DNA of 19,182 bases from the NCBI GenBank assembly GCA_039034035.1, contig JBCCBN010000043.1, forward strand, positions 1-19,182, in the 5' to 3' direction. Positions within the stretch are counted from its first letter, which is position 1, and every line of letters begins with the position of its first letter. Of this stretch, positions 1 to 7,710 are shown one piece after another. Made by a program: the position numbers and the translations under genes. This DNA is from UBA5336 sp039034035. GTDB taxonomy: Bacteria > Pseudomonadota > Alphaproteobacteria > Caulobacterales > Hyphomonadaceae. The notes under the pieces were generated by a model. It was given only the letters and a program-made list of their open reading frames with translations. It searched no databases and was not told where the DNA came from.

Positions 1-708
1 ATCACCGGCGGCGCATCCGGCGTCGGCGAAGCCCTGGTGCGCGCCTTCAGCGCCCAGGGCGCTGAGGTCTACTTCCTCGACTTCGACCAGCCGCTCGGCG
101 AAAAACTCGCCAGTGAGCTCGGCGCCGGGGTCCATTTCCGCCCCGTCGACGTGACCGACCCTGCCGCACTGAAAGCCGAAGTTGATCGCGCCGCTGACAC
201 CCTCGCCGACCTTTCCATCATCCTCAACAATGTCGGCAACGATGCCCGCCACAGTTTCGAGGACATGACCCCGGAATACGTCAAGACAACCTTCTCGGTG
301 AACCTCGACCCGGTGATCTACACCAGTCAGGCCGCCATACCCCGCCTGCAGGCCCGCGGCGGCGGCACCATCGTCAATATCGGCTCGCTGAACTGGATCC
401 TCGGCCCCGCCGACCTGCCGGCCTACGCCGCCGCCAAGGGCGCCATCACCGCACTCACAAAGTCCATCGCGCGCCAGTACGGCCCCGAATACATCCGCGC
501 AAACACGATCGTCCCGGGCTGGGTGGTCACCGAGAAGCAGCGCAGGCTCTGGCTGACACCGGAAGCCGAGGCAGACTGGAAATCCCTGTGCTGCCTCAAG
601 GACGACCTCCTGCCCGCCGATGTGGCCAATCTGGCCCTGTTCCTGGCCAGTAGCGCCTCACGGATGATCACCGGCCAGGCCTACGTCATCGATGCCGGCC
701 GCACCTGA
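1..708 (+). CDS. SDR-family sugar 1-dehydrogenase (xylose dehydrogenase-like), 5' partial
   Basis: The reading frame is open from base 1, so the start lies outside the window; 235 residues are present and probably 10-20 are missing. The visible N-terminus carries the Rossmann TGxxxGxG end (ITGGASGVGE). The NNVGND motif, catalytic Ser (codon at 385), and YAAAK with Tyr at 424 and Lys at 436 follow. The motifs NVGNDARH, GSLNW, VPGWVVTEKQ and the C-terminal YVIDAG resemble the Caulobacter D-xylose 1-dehydrogenase (XylB) type as I remember it. That enzyme oxidises an aldose at C1 to a lactone using NAD(P)+ in the cytosol. The next gene, 12 bp downstream, encodes a lactonase, which fits the following pathway step. 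The exact sugar (xylose, arabinose, galactose or fucose) cannot be read from the sequence. SDR family membership is near certain; the substrate class is an inference. Confidence 0.85.
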   Translation: MTGGASGVGEALVRAFSAQGAEVYFLDFDQPLGEKLASELGAGVHFRPVDVTDPAALKAEVDRAADTLADLSIILNNVGNDARHSFEDMTPEYVKTTFSVNLDPVIYTSQAAIPRLQARGGGTIVNIGSLNWILGPADLPAYAAAKGAITALTKSIARQYGPEYIRANTIVPGWVVTEKQRRLWLTPEAEADWKSLCCLKDDLLPADVANLALFLASSASRMITGQAYVIDAGRT

Positions 709-720
709 GAGCGAAGCCCC

Positions 721-1614
721 ATGCAAGCCGAGCTGATCGCGACCGTCCCCTGCCAGTGCACCCTCGGCGAAGGCATCCTCTGGGACGCGCGGCTGGGTGC
801 GTTCCTGTGGACCGACATCCACGCCTGCGCCCTCCACACCTACCACCTCGAAAGCGGTGAGCACACGGTCCTGCCCCTGCCCCGCCGCCTCGCCAGCTTC
901 GCGCTGACACCCGATAGCGACACCCTGCTCGCAGCCTTTGACGACCGGATCGCAACCCTTCACCGCGTCTCCGGCACCGTGGCAGACCTCATCGTCCCGC
1001 CCCTCTTGTCCGGGGTCCGCTTCAATGACGGCCGAACAGACCCCGAGGGCCGCTTCTGGGTCGGCACCATGGTCGAAGACGCCGCGGCCGCTGGCGCCGA
1101 AAACCGCGGCGAACTGTTCTCCCTCGACCCATCCGGCGCCCTCTCGGTCCATCGCGGCGGCATTGCCATCTCCAACGGCATCGCCTTTTCGCCCGATGGC
1201 ACCCGCATGTATTTCGCCGACAGCCCCACACGGCGGGTCATTCACCGTCCCACCAGCGCCCATTACGGAGCCGGGCAAGCAGACACCAGCTTCCTCACGA
1301 CGGACCCCGGCGCCTTTCCCGATGGCGCCGTCACCAGTGCTGATGGCCGCTACTGGTCCGCCAATTGGGGCGCTGGGCTCATCCGGGTCACCCATGCGGA
1401 CGGCACCGATGCTGGCCGCCTCCCCGTCCCGGCCAGCCAGCCAAGCTGCTGCGCCTTTGGCGGGAGGGACCTCTCCATCCTGGCCGTCACGTCTGCCCGC
1501 GAAGACCTCACGCCCGCCGCCCTCGCCGCCGAGCCCGACGCCGGAAACGTCTTCCTCTACCAGACCGACGCCGCCGGCCTCCCATCCGTGCCCTATGCCG
1601 GCCCCCTGAACTGA
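721..1614 (+). CDS. SMP-30/gluconolactonase/LRE family lactonase
   Basis: This 297-residue protein has the length and motif order of the six-bladed propeller SMP-30 family, which hydrolyses sugar lactones using one divalent metal. Probable metal ligands are Glu17 (LGEGILWD), Asn152 (ISNGIAFSPDG) and Asp201 (FPDGAVTSADG). These match the E18/N154/D204 pattern of the family. Asn102 in FNDGRTDPEGRFW is the usual substrate-side residue. The ATG follows the upstream dehydrogenase by 12 bp, so the two are almost certainly co-transcribed. Together they would oxidise an aldose to an aldonolactone and then open it to the aldonate. No dehydratase or aldolase of such a pathway lies downstream; it may lie upstream of the window. 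There is no signal peptide. The family is secure; the exact lactone is unknown. Confidence 0.88.
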   Translation: MQAELIATVPCQCTLGEGILWDARLGAFLWTDIHACALHTYHLESGEHTVLPLPRRLASFALTPDSDTLLAAFDDRIATLHRVSGTVADLIVPPLLSGVRFNDGRTDPEGRFWVGTMVEDAAAAGAENRGELFSLDPSGALSVHRGGIAISNGIAFSPDGTRMYFADSPTRRVIHRPTSAHYGAGQADTSFLTTDPGAFPDGAVTSADGRYWSANWGAGLIRVTHADGTDAGRLPVPASQPSCCAFGGRDLSILAVTSAREDLTPAALAAEPDAGNVFLYQTDAAGLPSVPYAGPLN

Positions 1615-1724
1615 CACCGCCATGAGCCGGCACCGCAACAGGCTGAAACCAAACGTCACTTTCCCGGCACGCCGTTGAGCGCCATGACCCGGTCCTGACC
1701 CCCGACCCATCGGAGCCGATTGCC

Positions 1725-2885
1725 ATGTCCATCGCCTTTATCGACCTCCAGGCCCAGCGCCAGCGCATCGAGACAGAGATCGACGCCGCCATCCAGACCG
1801 TCCTCCGCCACGGCGCCTATGTGATGGGTCCGGAAGTTCGCGACTTCGAGGCGAAGCTCGCCGATTTCGGCCAGGCCAAACACGCCCTCGGCTGCGCCAA
1901 TGGCACCGATGCGCTCGCTCTCGTCCTCATGGCCTGGGGCTTGCGCACCGGCGACGCGGTGTTCTGTCCCTCCTTCACCTTCGTCGCCACGGGCGAGGTA
2001 ATCCCCTGGCTCGGTGCCAGCCCTGTCTTCGTCGATATCGACCCCATCACCTACAATATCGACCTTGCCCACCTTGAGGCCAGCATCGAAGCCACCCTCG
2101 CCGCCGGCACCCTGCGCCCCCGCGCCATCATCGCCGTAGACCTGTTTGGCCAGCCCGCAGACTATCCCGCCCTAGCCGCTATCGCGAAGAAATACGACCT
2201 GAAGCTCATCTCGGACAGCGCCCAGGGCTTCGGTTGTACCCTCAATGGCGCCCACCCCATCCACTGGGCTGACGTCACCACCACCAGCTTCTTCCCCGCC
2301 AAGCCGCTCGGCTGCTACGGCGATGGCGGCGCCATCCTCACAGATGACGATGCCCTAGCCGAACTCATCGACAGCCTCCGCATCCACGGCAAGGCCACCG
2401 AAGCCGACAAGGCCGGCGCCAATTTCGACCATGACCCGAAATACTGGAACATGCGCATCGGCATGAATTCCCGGCTCGACACGCTCCAGGCCGCGATCCT
2501 GCTCGAAAAGCTCGCCATCTTCCCCAGCGAGATTGAAAGCCGAAACACGATCGCCCGCCGCTACAATGACGGCCTCGCCCCCCATGTCGCCAAGGTCCCC
2601 GCCTTCATCGATGGCCATGTCAGCAACTGGGCCCAGTACACGATCGAGCATGATGACCGTGATGGTCTCATCGCCCATCTGCGGGCCCATGACGTGCCCA
2701 GCGCGGTCTACTACCCCATGCCCATCCACACCCAGGCCGCCTATGGCCGGTTCCCGCAAGGCCCCGGCGGTTTGCCCCACACCGAGGCTGCGGCAGCCCG
2801 CGTCCTCTCGCTACCGATGCACCCCTATCTCGATGAGGAAACCCAGGACCGGATCATCGCCGCAGCCGCGTCTTTCGCGCCATAA
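1725..2885 (+). CDS. DegT/DnrJ/EryC1/StrS-family PLP-dependent sugar aminotransferase
   Basis: The protein is 386 residues, the normal length for the family. It begins FIDLQAQ and has GPEVRDFE, the cofactor-contact region CANGTDALALVL, DSAQGFG, and SFFPAKPLGCYGDGGA with the probable Schiff-base lysine at Lys193. The C-terminal half has the substrate-region motifs SRLDTLQAAIL and VYYPMPIH. Enzymes of this fold transfer an amino group from glutamate to a nucleotide-linked keto-sugar for surface polysaccharide or glycan synthesis. The closest remembered group is WbpE-like (3-keto uronate or hexose aminotransferases). A GGAG at 1712-1715 lies nine bases before the ATG. The gene is 110 bp downstream of the lactonase on the same strand, so it may share its transcript, but their chemistries are not obviously linked. 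Family certain, substrate unknown. Confidence 0.9.
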   Translation: MSIAFIDLQAQRQRIETEIDAAIQTVLRHGAYVMGPEVRDFEAKLADFGQAKHALGCANGTDALALVLMAWGLRTGDAVFCPSFTFVATGEVIPWLGASPVFVDIDPITYNIDLAHLEASIEATLAAGTLRPRAIIAVDLFGQPADYPALAAIAKKYDLKLISDSAQGFGCTLNGAHPIHWADVTTTSFFPAKPLGCYGDGGAILTDDDALAELIDSLRIHGKATEADKAGANFDHDPKYWNMRIGMNSRLDTLQAAILLEKLAIFPSEIESRNTIARRYNDGLAPHVAKVPAFIDGHVSNWAQYTIEHDDRDGLIAHLRAHDVPSAVYYPMPIHTQAAYGRFPQGPGGLPHTEAAAARVLSLPMHPYLDEETQDRIIAAAASFAP

Positions 2886-2918
2886 AAAAAGAAGGGCGAC
2901 CAAAAAAGGCCGCCCTTC
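2884..2918 (-). terminator. Intrinsic terminator of mscL
   Basis: Read on the minus strand, an 11-position stem (plus-strand arms 2891-2901 and 2908-2918, one A-C mismatch) closes on a six-base loop. It is followed by a seven-base T run (A run at 2884-2890 on plus). It lies 34 bp past the mscL stop, and also directly behind the convergent aminotransferase stop. The stem could therefore serve both strands, although only the minus strand has the T tract. Confidence 0.88.
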
Positions 2919-2951
2919 CACACTCTACTCAGCTACTCTACTGATCTTCTC

Positions 2952-3368
2952 TTAGCGCGTTTTTGCTAACAGATCACGAATTTCTTCCAGCAAAACCTGT
3001 TCTTTTGGCGGTTCTGCCGGTTCTTCAGGCGCTTCCTCTTGCTCTTTCATCATGTTGTTCATGCCCTTCACGATGAAGAACATAGCCAGCGCCACAATGA
3101 TGAATGCGATGATTTCGTTGATGAAATTGCCGTAGCGGATCACCACTTCCTCAGCGATCACCGTGCCGTCTGCGGCCACTTCCGCCGCTTTCAACGGGAA
3201 CTGCAATTGGGCAAAATCCACCCCGCCCAGCGCCAGGCCAATCGGCGGCATCAGGATATCGCCCACCAGCGACTTCACCACCGTCGCAAATGCCCCGCCG
3301 AGGATGAACCCCACGGCCAGGTCCACGAGATTGCCCTTCATGGCAAACTCTTTGAATTCGTTGAACAT
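2952..3368 (-). CDS. mscL: Large-conductance mechanosensitive channel MscL
   Basis: This 138-residue protein starts with the amphipathic N-terminal helix MFNEFKEFAMKGN. TM1 contains DLAVGFILGGAFATVVKSLV (about residues 16-35) and leads to the conserved LMPPIG. A periplasmic loop, a second membrane helix (FINEIIAFIIVALAMFFIV), and a charged Glu/Pro-rich linker into the C-terminal helix EIRDLLAK follow. MscL is a homopentameric inner-membrane pore that opens under osmotic down-shock to release solutes. The ATG at 3368 is preferred over an in-frame start 33 bases upstream because GGAGGAG lies just before it and the family begins at this residue. The gene is downstream of ihfB on the same strand, separated by 132 bp with no clear terminator, so read-through or an unseen promoter is possible. 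Confidence 0.96.
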   Translation of the reverse strand: MFNEFKEFAMKGNLVDLAVGFILGGAFATVVKSLVGDILMPPIGLALGGVDFAQLQFPLKAAEVAADGTVIAEEVVIRYGNFINEIIAFIIVALAMFFIVKGMNNMMKEQEEAPEEPAEPPKEQVLLEEIRDLLAKTR

Positions 3369-3500
3369 ACTCGCCCTCCTCCAAACCAGTTGGCAAAGCA
3401 CGTCTTCCGTGATTTCCCAATGGGATCAAGACAACCGCTGTTTTTCCGGAGAATTCAACCCCAGGGAGAACGGCCGAGCCGGTAGGGGCAAGTTTACAGG

Positions 3501-3800
3501 CTACCGCGCCTCGGGATCGTCCCCGCCATTGACCCGGGCCCGCAAATCCTTGCCCGCCTTGAAGAAGGGCACAGACTTCTCCGGCACATGGACCGACTCG
3601 CCAGTCCGTGGATTGCGGCCGACCCTCGATTGCCGCTGGCGGACCGAGAACGCCCCGAACCCGCGCAGCTCGACCCGCTCGCCACGGGCCAGCGCATCGG
3701 CGATTTCATCGAGGATGACGCCGACCACCCGCTCCAGATCTTCCGCTGGGAGATGGTCGTATTTGTGGGCCAATTTGGCAACAAGTTCAGAGCGCAACAT
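3501..3800 (-). CDS. ihfB: Integration host factor subunit beta
   Basis: The 99-residue product begins MLRSELVAKLA. It carries the HU/IHF fold signature GERVELRGFGAFSVRQRQSRVGR, followed by the DNA-intercalating arm RNPRTGESV and the C-terminal FKAGKDLR. IHF is a heterodimer with IhfA that bends DNA sharply at specific sites in recombination and transcription. RGFGAFSV and the position after rpsA point to the beta subunit rather than HU or IhfA. A longer frame begins 51 bases upstream, but its extra residues do not resemble the family. No good Shine-Dalgarno is seen at 3800. The rpsA stop is 116 bp upstream and the cmk-rpsA-ihfB order is the familiar proteobacterial cluster. Confidence 0.94.
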   Translation of the reverse strand: MLRSELVAKLAHKYDHLPAEDLERVVGVILDEIADALARGERVELRGFGAFSVRQRQSRVGRNPRTGESVHVPEKSVPFFKAGKDLRARVNGGDDPEAR

Positions 3801-3916
3801 GCCGTTGATAATAAACGCATTTGCGGCGGAGACGATAGTCCCCGCCGCCAAGGCTTACTCGTTTTTTAGAATTGAGTGCCCCGCACGGCCGCGGCCTGGC
3901 CGCAGAGGCACCCATC

Positions 3917-5878
3917 CTATCCTTTCAGAAGCGCCTGAGCCTGGTTCACCCAATCGCCCTTCTCGAACTTGCCCGAGAGGCTCAGCTCTTCTTCCAGCTT
4001 GGCCACGTCTTCATCAGACATATTCGCGATCTGCGACAGGGTCGTGATGCCAGCCCCGTGGAACTTCTTCTCCAGCGCCGGACCCACACCGGTCAGCGCC
4101 TTCAGGTCGCCATCATCGGCACCGCTACCGCCAGCCTCTGCCGGTTCCGCCGCCTTGGCCTTTGCCGGCGCGGGCGCTTCGGCCCCGTCACCGTCTCCGG
4201 ATCCGGCCAGCGCCGCACCGAGAATATCACCCAGCGATGCCCCGCTATCGGCAGAGCCATACTGGGCCACCGCTTCCTGCTCCTCGGCAATCTCCAGCGC
4301 CTTGATCGACAGCGAGACCCGGCGCGACGCCTTGTCAAGCTGGTTGATCTTCGCGTCGACCTTGTCGCCAACCGCGAAACGCTCGGGACGCTTCTCGGAC
4401 CGGTCCCGCGACAGATCCGACCGGCGAATGAAGCTCTTCATCGGCGGATCGCCAAATTCCACTTCGATTCCGCCAGACGCCACTTCCGTCACCACACAGG
4501 TCACGATCGTTCCGCGCCGCACTTCGCCGCCGCCAATCGGGTCACCCGAAAGCTGCTTGATGCCGAGCGAGATGCGCTCCTTGTCAATGTCCACGTCCAG
4601 CACCTGGGCGCGAACCATGTCGCCCTTGGTGAAGGCCTGGATCGCTTCCTCGCCGGACTTGTCCCAGGCGATATCGTTGATATGCACCATGCCGTCGAGT
4701 TCCGGGCCGAGGCCCACAAACAGGCCGAATTCGGTAATCCCGCGCACTTCGCCTTCGACTTCGGTGCCCGATGGGTGCTCTGCCATGAAGGCCGACCAGG
4801 GATTGTCCTGGGTCTGTTTGAGGCCCAGCGAGATCCGGCGCTTGTCCGCATCCACATCCAGCACTTCGACTTCCACTTCCTGGGACGTGGAAACGATCTT
4901 GCCGGGGTGGAGGTTCTTCTTGGTCCAGCTCATTTCCGAGACGTGGATCAGGCCTTCAACGCCATCTTCCAACTCAACAAACGCACCATAATCGGTGATA
5001 TTCGTGATCTGGCCCTGCATCCGCATGCCGATGGGATATTTCGCATCGACGCCTTCCCACGGATCGCTGTCGAGCTGTTTCATGCCCAGGGAGATGCGCT
5101 GGGTGTCGGGATTGATCTTGACGATCTGTACCTTCACCGTGTCGCCCACATTCACCACCTGGCTCGGATGGTTGATCCGCTTCCAACTCATGTCGGTCAC
5201 ATGCAGCAGGCCGTCGATCCCGCCCAGATCCACGAACGCACCATAATCGGTGATGTTCTTGACCACGCCTTCGCGCACATCGCCTTCCTGCATGTTGCCG
5301 ACGATTTCGGCGCGCTGTTCGGCCCGGCTCTCTTCCAGGATCGCCCGGCGGGAAACCACCACATTGCCCCGCGGCCGATCCATCTTGAGGATCGCAAAGG
5401 GCTGCACTTCCCCCATCAGCGGCCCCACGTCCCGCACCGGACGAATATCCACCTGGCTGCCCGGCAGGAACGCATTCACCCCGCCAAGATCGACGGTGAA
5501 CCCGCCCTTTACGCGGCCAACAATCGCGCCCTTCACCGGTTCGGACTGGTTGAACGCGTCTTCCAGCTTGATCCAGCTTTCCTCGCGCCGGGCCTTGTCG
5601 CGTGACAGGATGGCGTCACCCAGGGCGTTTTCGATCCGCTCCAGGAAAACTTCCACCAATTGGCCGGTCTCGGGCTTGTCCGTGTCCTGGCCAAACTCCT
5701 TCAGCGGGATCCGGCCCTCGGTCTTCAGGCCGACATCGAGGATCACGAAATCGTTCTCGATGCCGACAACGGTGGCGGGCACCACTTTGCCTTCGGTCAT
5801 CGCAGACGCGGCCGCGCTGCCTTCAAACATCGCTGCGAAATCGTCAGACGATGGGTTCATACTATCAATGGCTTCCAT
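3917..5878 (-). CDS. rpsA: 30S ribosomal protein S1 with a C-terminal helix-hairpin-helix extension
   Basis: The protein has 653 residues, longer than the usual ~560-570. Six S1/OB repeats are visible in order: GIENDFVILDVGLKTEG; VKGGFTVDLGGVNAFLPGSQ; KNITDYGAFVDLGGIDGLLH; TNITDYGAFVELEDGVEGLIH; GITEFGLFVGLGPELDGMVH; and a more divergent sixth repeat up to SLSIKALE. S1 binds mRNA on the small subunit and helps start translation. After the sixth repeat comes an Ala/Pro-rich linker (about 559-588). The last ~65 residues form a helix-hairpin-helix domain (LKALTGVGPALEKKFHGAGI, later GDWVNQAQALL), as found at the ends of alphaproteobacterial L21 and NuoE. The ATG at 5878 follows GGAAG by five bases; an alternative ATG lies six codons downstream and the frame extends 16 codons further upstream. 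It sits between cmk and ihfB in the classic order. Confidence 0.95.
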   Translation of the reverse strand: MEAIDSMNPSSDDFAAMFEGSAAASAMTEGKVVPATVVGIENDFVILDVGLKTEGRIPLKEFGQDTDKPETGQLVEVFLERIENALGDAILSRDKARREESWIKLEDAFNQSEPVKGAIVGRVKGGFTVDLGGVNAFLPGSQVDIRPVRDVGPLMGEVQPFAILKMDRPRGNVVVSRRAILEESRAEQRAEIVGNMQEGDVREGVVKNITDYGAFVDLGGIDGLLHVTDMSWKRINHPSQVVNVGDTVKVQIVKINPDTQRISLGMKQLDSDPWEGVDAKYPIGMRMQGQITNITDYGAFVELEDGVEGLIHVSEMSWTKKNLHPGKIVSTSQEVEVEVLDVDADKRRISLGLKQTQDNPWSAFMAEHPSGTEVEGEVRGITEFGLFVGLGPELDGMVHINDIAWDKSGEEAIQAFTKGDMVRAQVLDVDIDKERISLGIKQLSGDPIGGGEVRRGTIVTCVVTEVASGGIEVEFGDPPMKSFIRRSDLSRDRSEKRPERFAVGDKVDAKINQLDKASRRVSLSIKALEIAEEQEAVAQYGSADSGASLGDILGAALAGSGDGDGAEAPAPAKAKAAEPAEAGGSGADDGDLKALTGVGPALEKKFHGAGITTLSQIANMSDEDVAKLEEELSLSGKFEKGDWVNQAQALLKG

Positions 5879-6007
5879 AGGGACTTCCAAACAGGGGGTT
5901 ATGCCAATGGCTGGCCCGGCGCCCAAATACAGAGGGGCACCGCACGGCCAGTCCCGGCGGGTGGATGGGGATCTCTCAGGTCGATGCAGTCCTTGGGATT
6001 TAGCGTT

Positions 6008-6031
6008 GGCGCGCCATCAACAAGGCGCACC
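6008..6031 (-). promoter_or_regulatory. Hairpin in the cmk-rpsA intergenic leader
   Basis: An 8-bp stem with one G-U pair (arms 6008-6015 and 6024-6031) closes an 8-base loop. It sits ten bases past the cmk stop and about 130 bases before the rpsA start. No T run follows on the minus strand, so it is not a standard intrinsic terminator. It may be an attenuator, an RNA stability element, or part of an rpsA leader involved in S1 feedback. Function is inferred only from position. Confidence 0.4.
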
Positions 6032-6040
6032 GGCTAGGGA

Positions 6041-6679
6041 CTACGGTGTCTCTTTCCGGGCCATTGCCGCATCAATGATACCGCATGCCCGTTCAACAGC
6101 CTCGTCTATAGTCAGCGGACCGGTATCGATCAAGACCGCATCGCCGGCTTTCGCCATCGGCGCATCGGCCCGGCCCCGATCCCGCGCGTCCCGCTCCTCA
6201 AGCTGGGCGACCACCGCTTCCAGCGTCGCCGCTTCGCCGGCGGCCACATGCTCCTTCAGCCGCCGCCCGGCCCGCACCCTCACATCGGCATCGATCCACA
6301 GCTTCACATCCGCATCGGGACAGATCACCGTGCCGATATCGCGCCCGTCCAGCACGGCCCCGCCCGGCTGGGCTGCAAACGCCCGCTGCAACGCCAACAG
6401 CGCCGCCCGCACCTCCGGGATCGCCGCCGCCCGGCTCGCCGCCTGGCCCGCTTCCGCCGTCCGCAGCTCCGCCTCGTCAAAGTCCGCCAGGTCCAGGCGC
6501 TCGGCCACTTCGGCCATCGCCGCTGCATCGGCGAAATCCACACCCAGCCGCAACGCCGCCACGGCCGTTGCCCGGTACAGCCGCCCGGTATCCATGTGCG
6601 CCAGCCCGAACCAGGCCGCCACCCGGCGGGCAATCGTCCCCTTGCCGGACGCCAGCGTTCCATCGATTGCAATGATCAT
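6041..6679 (-). CDS. cmk: Cytidylate kinase
   Basis: The 212-residue product starts MIIAIDGTLASGKGTIARRV, an NMP-kinase P-loop. Further motifs are HMDTGRLYRA for nucleoside monophosphate binding, LDGRDIGTVICPDADVKLWI, and RDARDRGRADAPM. The enzyme phosphorylates CMP and dCMP to the diphosphates using ATP in the cytosol. The ATG at 6679 places the P-loop at the usual position; a longer frame from 6760 would add 27 atypical residues. It is the first gene of the cmk-rpsA-ihfB cluster, with 162 bp before rpsA. It is divergent from the membrane-protein gene starting at 6811; no convincing promoter was identified in the 131-bp shared gap. Confidence 0.96.
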   Translation of the reverse strand: MIIAIDGTLASGKGTIARRVAAWFGLAHMDTGRLYRATAVAALRLGVDFADAAAMAEVAERLDLADFDEAELRTAEAGQAASRAAAIPEVRAALLALQRAFAAQPGGAVLDGRDIGTVICPDADVKLWIDADVRVRAGRRLKEHVAAGEAATLEAVVAQLEERDARDRGRADAPMAKAGDAVLIDTGPLTIDEAVERACGIIDAAMARKETP

Positions 6680-6810
6680 GGGCCTGCCGGTGCTCGACCC
6701 CTCGTCCAAAGTCAAGCCGCTGCCAGCCTGTGCAACCTGTAATGTGCTGGCAACTCCCATGCATCTTGCTTGGTGCTAGTCTCGCCGTTGCGATGGGAGA
6801 GGACACCCCG

Positions 6811-7695
6811 ATGCTGAAAGCCCGCATACAATCTGTCACCCGCCCCCGCCGGGCACAGGTCCTGAAATGGGTCATGCGGGCGGCCAGCGCGGTGCTTGTG
6901 TCGGCTGGTGCGGTCGCCGCCGCCTATGGCGCAGGCCGCCCAGGCCTGCTGGGCTGGACCAGCTTGCCCCTCTTCATCGGCCTGCTCCTCGCCGGCCTCA
7001 TCGCCGGACAATTCTTCCATTTTGCCGCCCGAAAGTTCGACCAGCACGCCCGCGACCTTGGCGCCGCCGAACGCTTCGCCGCCCTCAGAACCGGCACCGC
7101 CACCGGCCCCTACATCCTCTATCTCCGCCCCTTCGCCTCGACAGACGCCATCGCCGACCAGCGCGTCACCGCCGTCCGCGTCGGCCGGTCCGGCATAATC
7201 GTGAACACCGACCGGCTCGAAATCGAGACCGAGATCGAAGCCGCCCTCCGCTCCACCGCGCCGCTCCTCGCCCTCGGCCAACCGCTCGAGCATGAAGGTG
7301 CCGGTCGCATCGCCGTGCCCGAAGATCTCTGGCAGGACGCCATCGACCTGCTCATGGACCAGGCCAGCCTCATCATCCTGCTTCCGTCTCCGCGCGACGG
7401 CACCCTGTGGGAAGTCGACCACCTCATCGCGCGCGGCCATCTCGACAAGACGCTGATCCTCGATCCGCCCAATCACGGCTCATCGCGCCCCGATTACGAC
7501 CCCGAAGCCGAATGGCGCGCCGTCCAGACCGCCTTCGCCCAGCGCGGTCTCGCCCTCCCAGACGACCACCGCGACGGCCTGGTCATGCACTTTCCACCCG
7601 GCGCCAGACAGCCCGACTGTTTCCCCGTCAGGCTTGACGCCGCCCGAACCCTCAGCGCAATCGTTCGCCGAAAGCTCGCAGAAGCGGGCGCATAG
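6811..7695 (+). CDS. Uncharacterised two-helix membrane protein with an LRPF...WE cytoplasmic domain
   Basis: I do not recognise a named family. The 294-residue protein has a basic N-terminus and two hydrophobic helices (about 22-42 and 49-72). A soluble domain of about 200 residues follows. It contains YILYLRPFASTD (101-112), an acidic DRLEIETEIEAAL helix, the strand APLLALGQPLE, WQDAIDLLMDQASLIILLP and GTLWEVDHLI. Alternating hydrophobic strands and acidic helices, with LRPF near the start and WE near the end, look like a Rossmann-type or TIR/SLOG-like nucleotide-handling fold, but this is inference. The ATG at 6811 is chosen because GGGAGAGG lies eight bases before it; an ATG at 6793 is in frame but worse placed. 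The next gene starts 15 bp after the stop with its own GAGGG, so the two form a likely operon. Confidence 0.75.
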   Translation: MLKARIQSVTRPRRAQVLKWVMRAASAVLVSAGAVAAAYGAGRPGLLGWTSLPLFIGLLLAGLIAGQFFHFAARKFDQHARDLGAAERFAALRTGTATGPYILYLRPFASTDAIADQRVTAVRVGRSGIIVNTDRLEIETEIEAALRSTAPLLALGQPLEHEGAGRIAVPEDLWQDAIDLLMDQASLIILLPSPRDGTLWEVDHLIARGHLDKTLILDPPNHGSSRPDYDPEAEWRAVQTAFAQRGLALPDDHRDGLVMHFPPGARQPDCFPVRLDAARTLSAIVRRKLAEAGA

Positions 7696-7710
7696 AAGAG
7701 GGATCGCACC

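Noticed and set aside
658..1710. Long minus-strand open frame opposite the lactonase (350 codons)
   Set aside because: It is a shadow of the lactonase gene in GC-rich DNA. Its translation is Gly-rich with no motif, and the plus strand has a full SMP-30 motif set.
3861..3915. Possible terminator between rpsA and ihfB (GTGCC/GGCAC with inner CGGCC/GGCCG arms)
   Set aside because: The pairing is interrupted and no T run follows on the minus strand. It is at most a weak processing hairpin.
3872..5605. Long plus-strand open frame opposite rpsA (577 codons)
   Set aside because: Its His/Arg-rich translation has no family features. It mirrors the repetitive S1 gene, which is unambiguous on the other strand.
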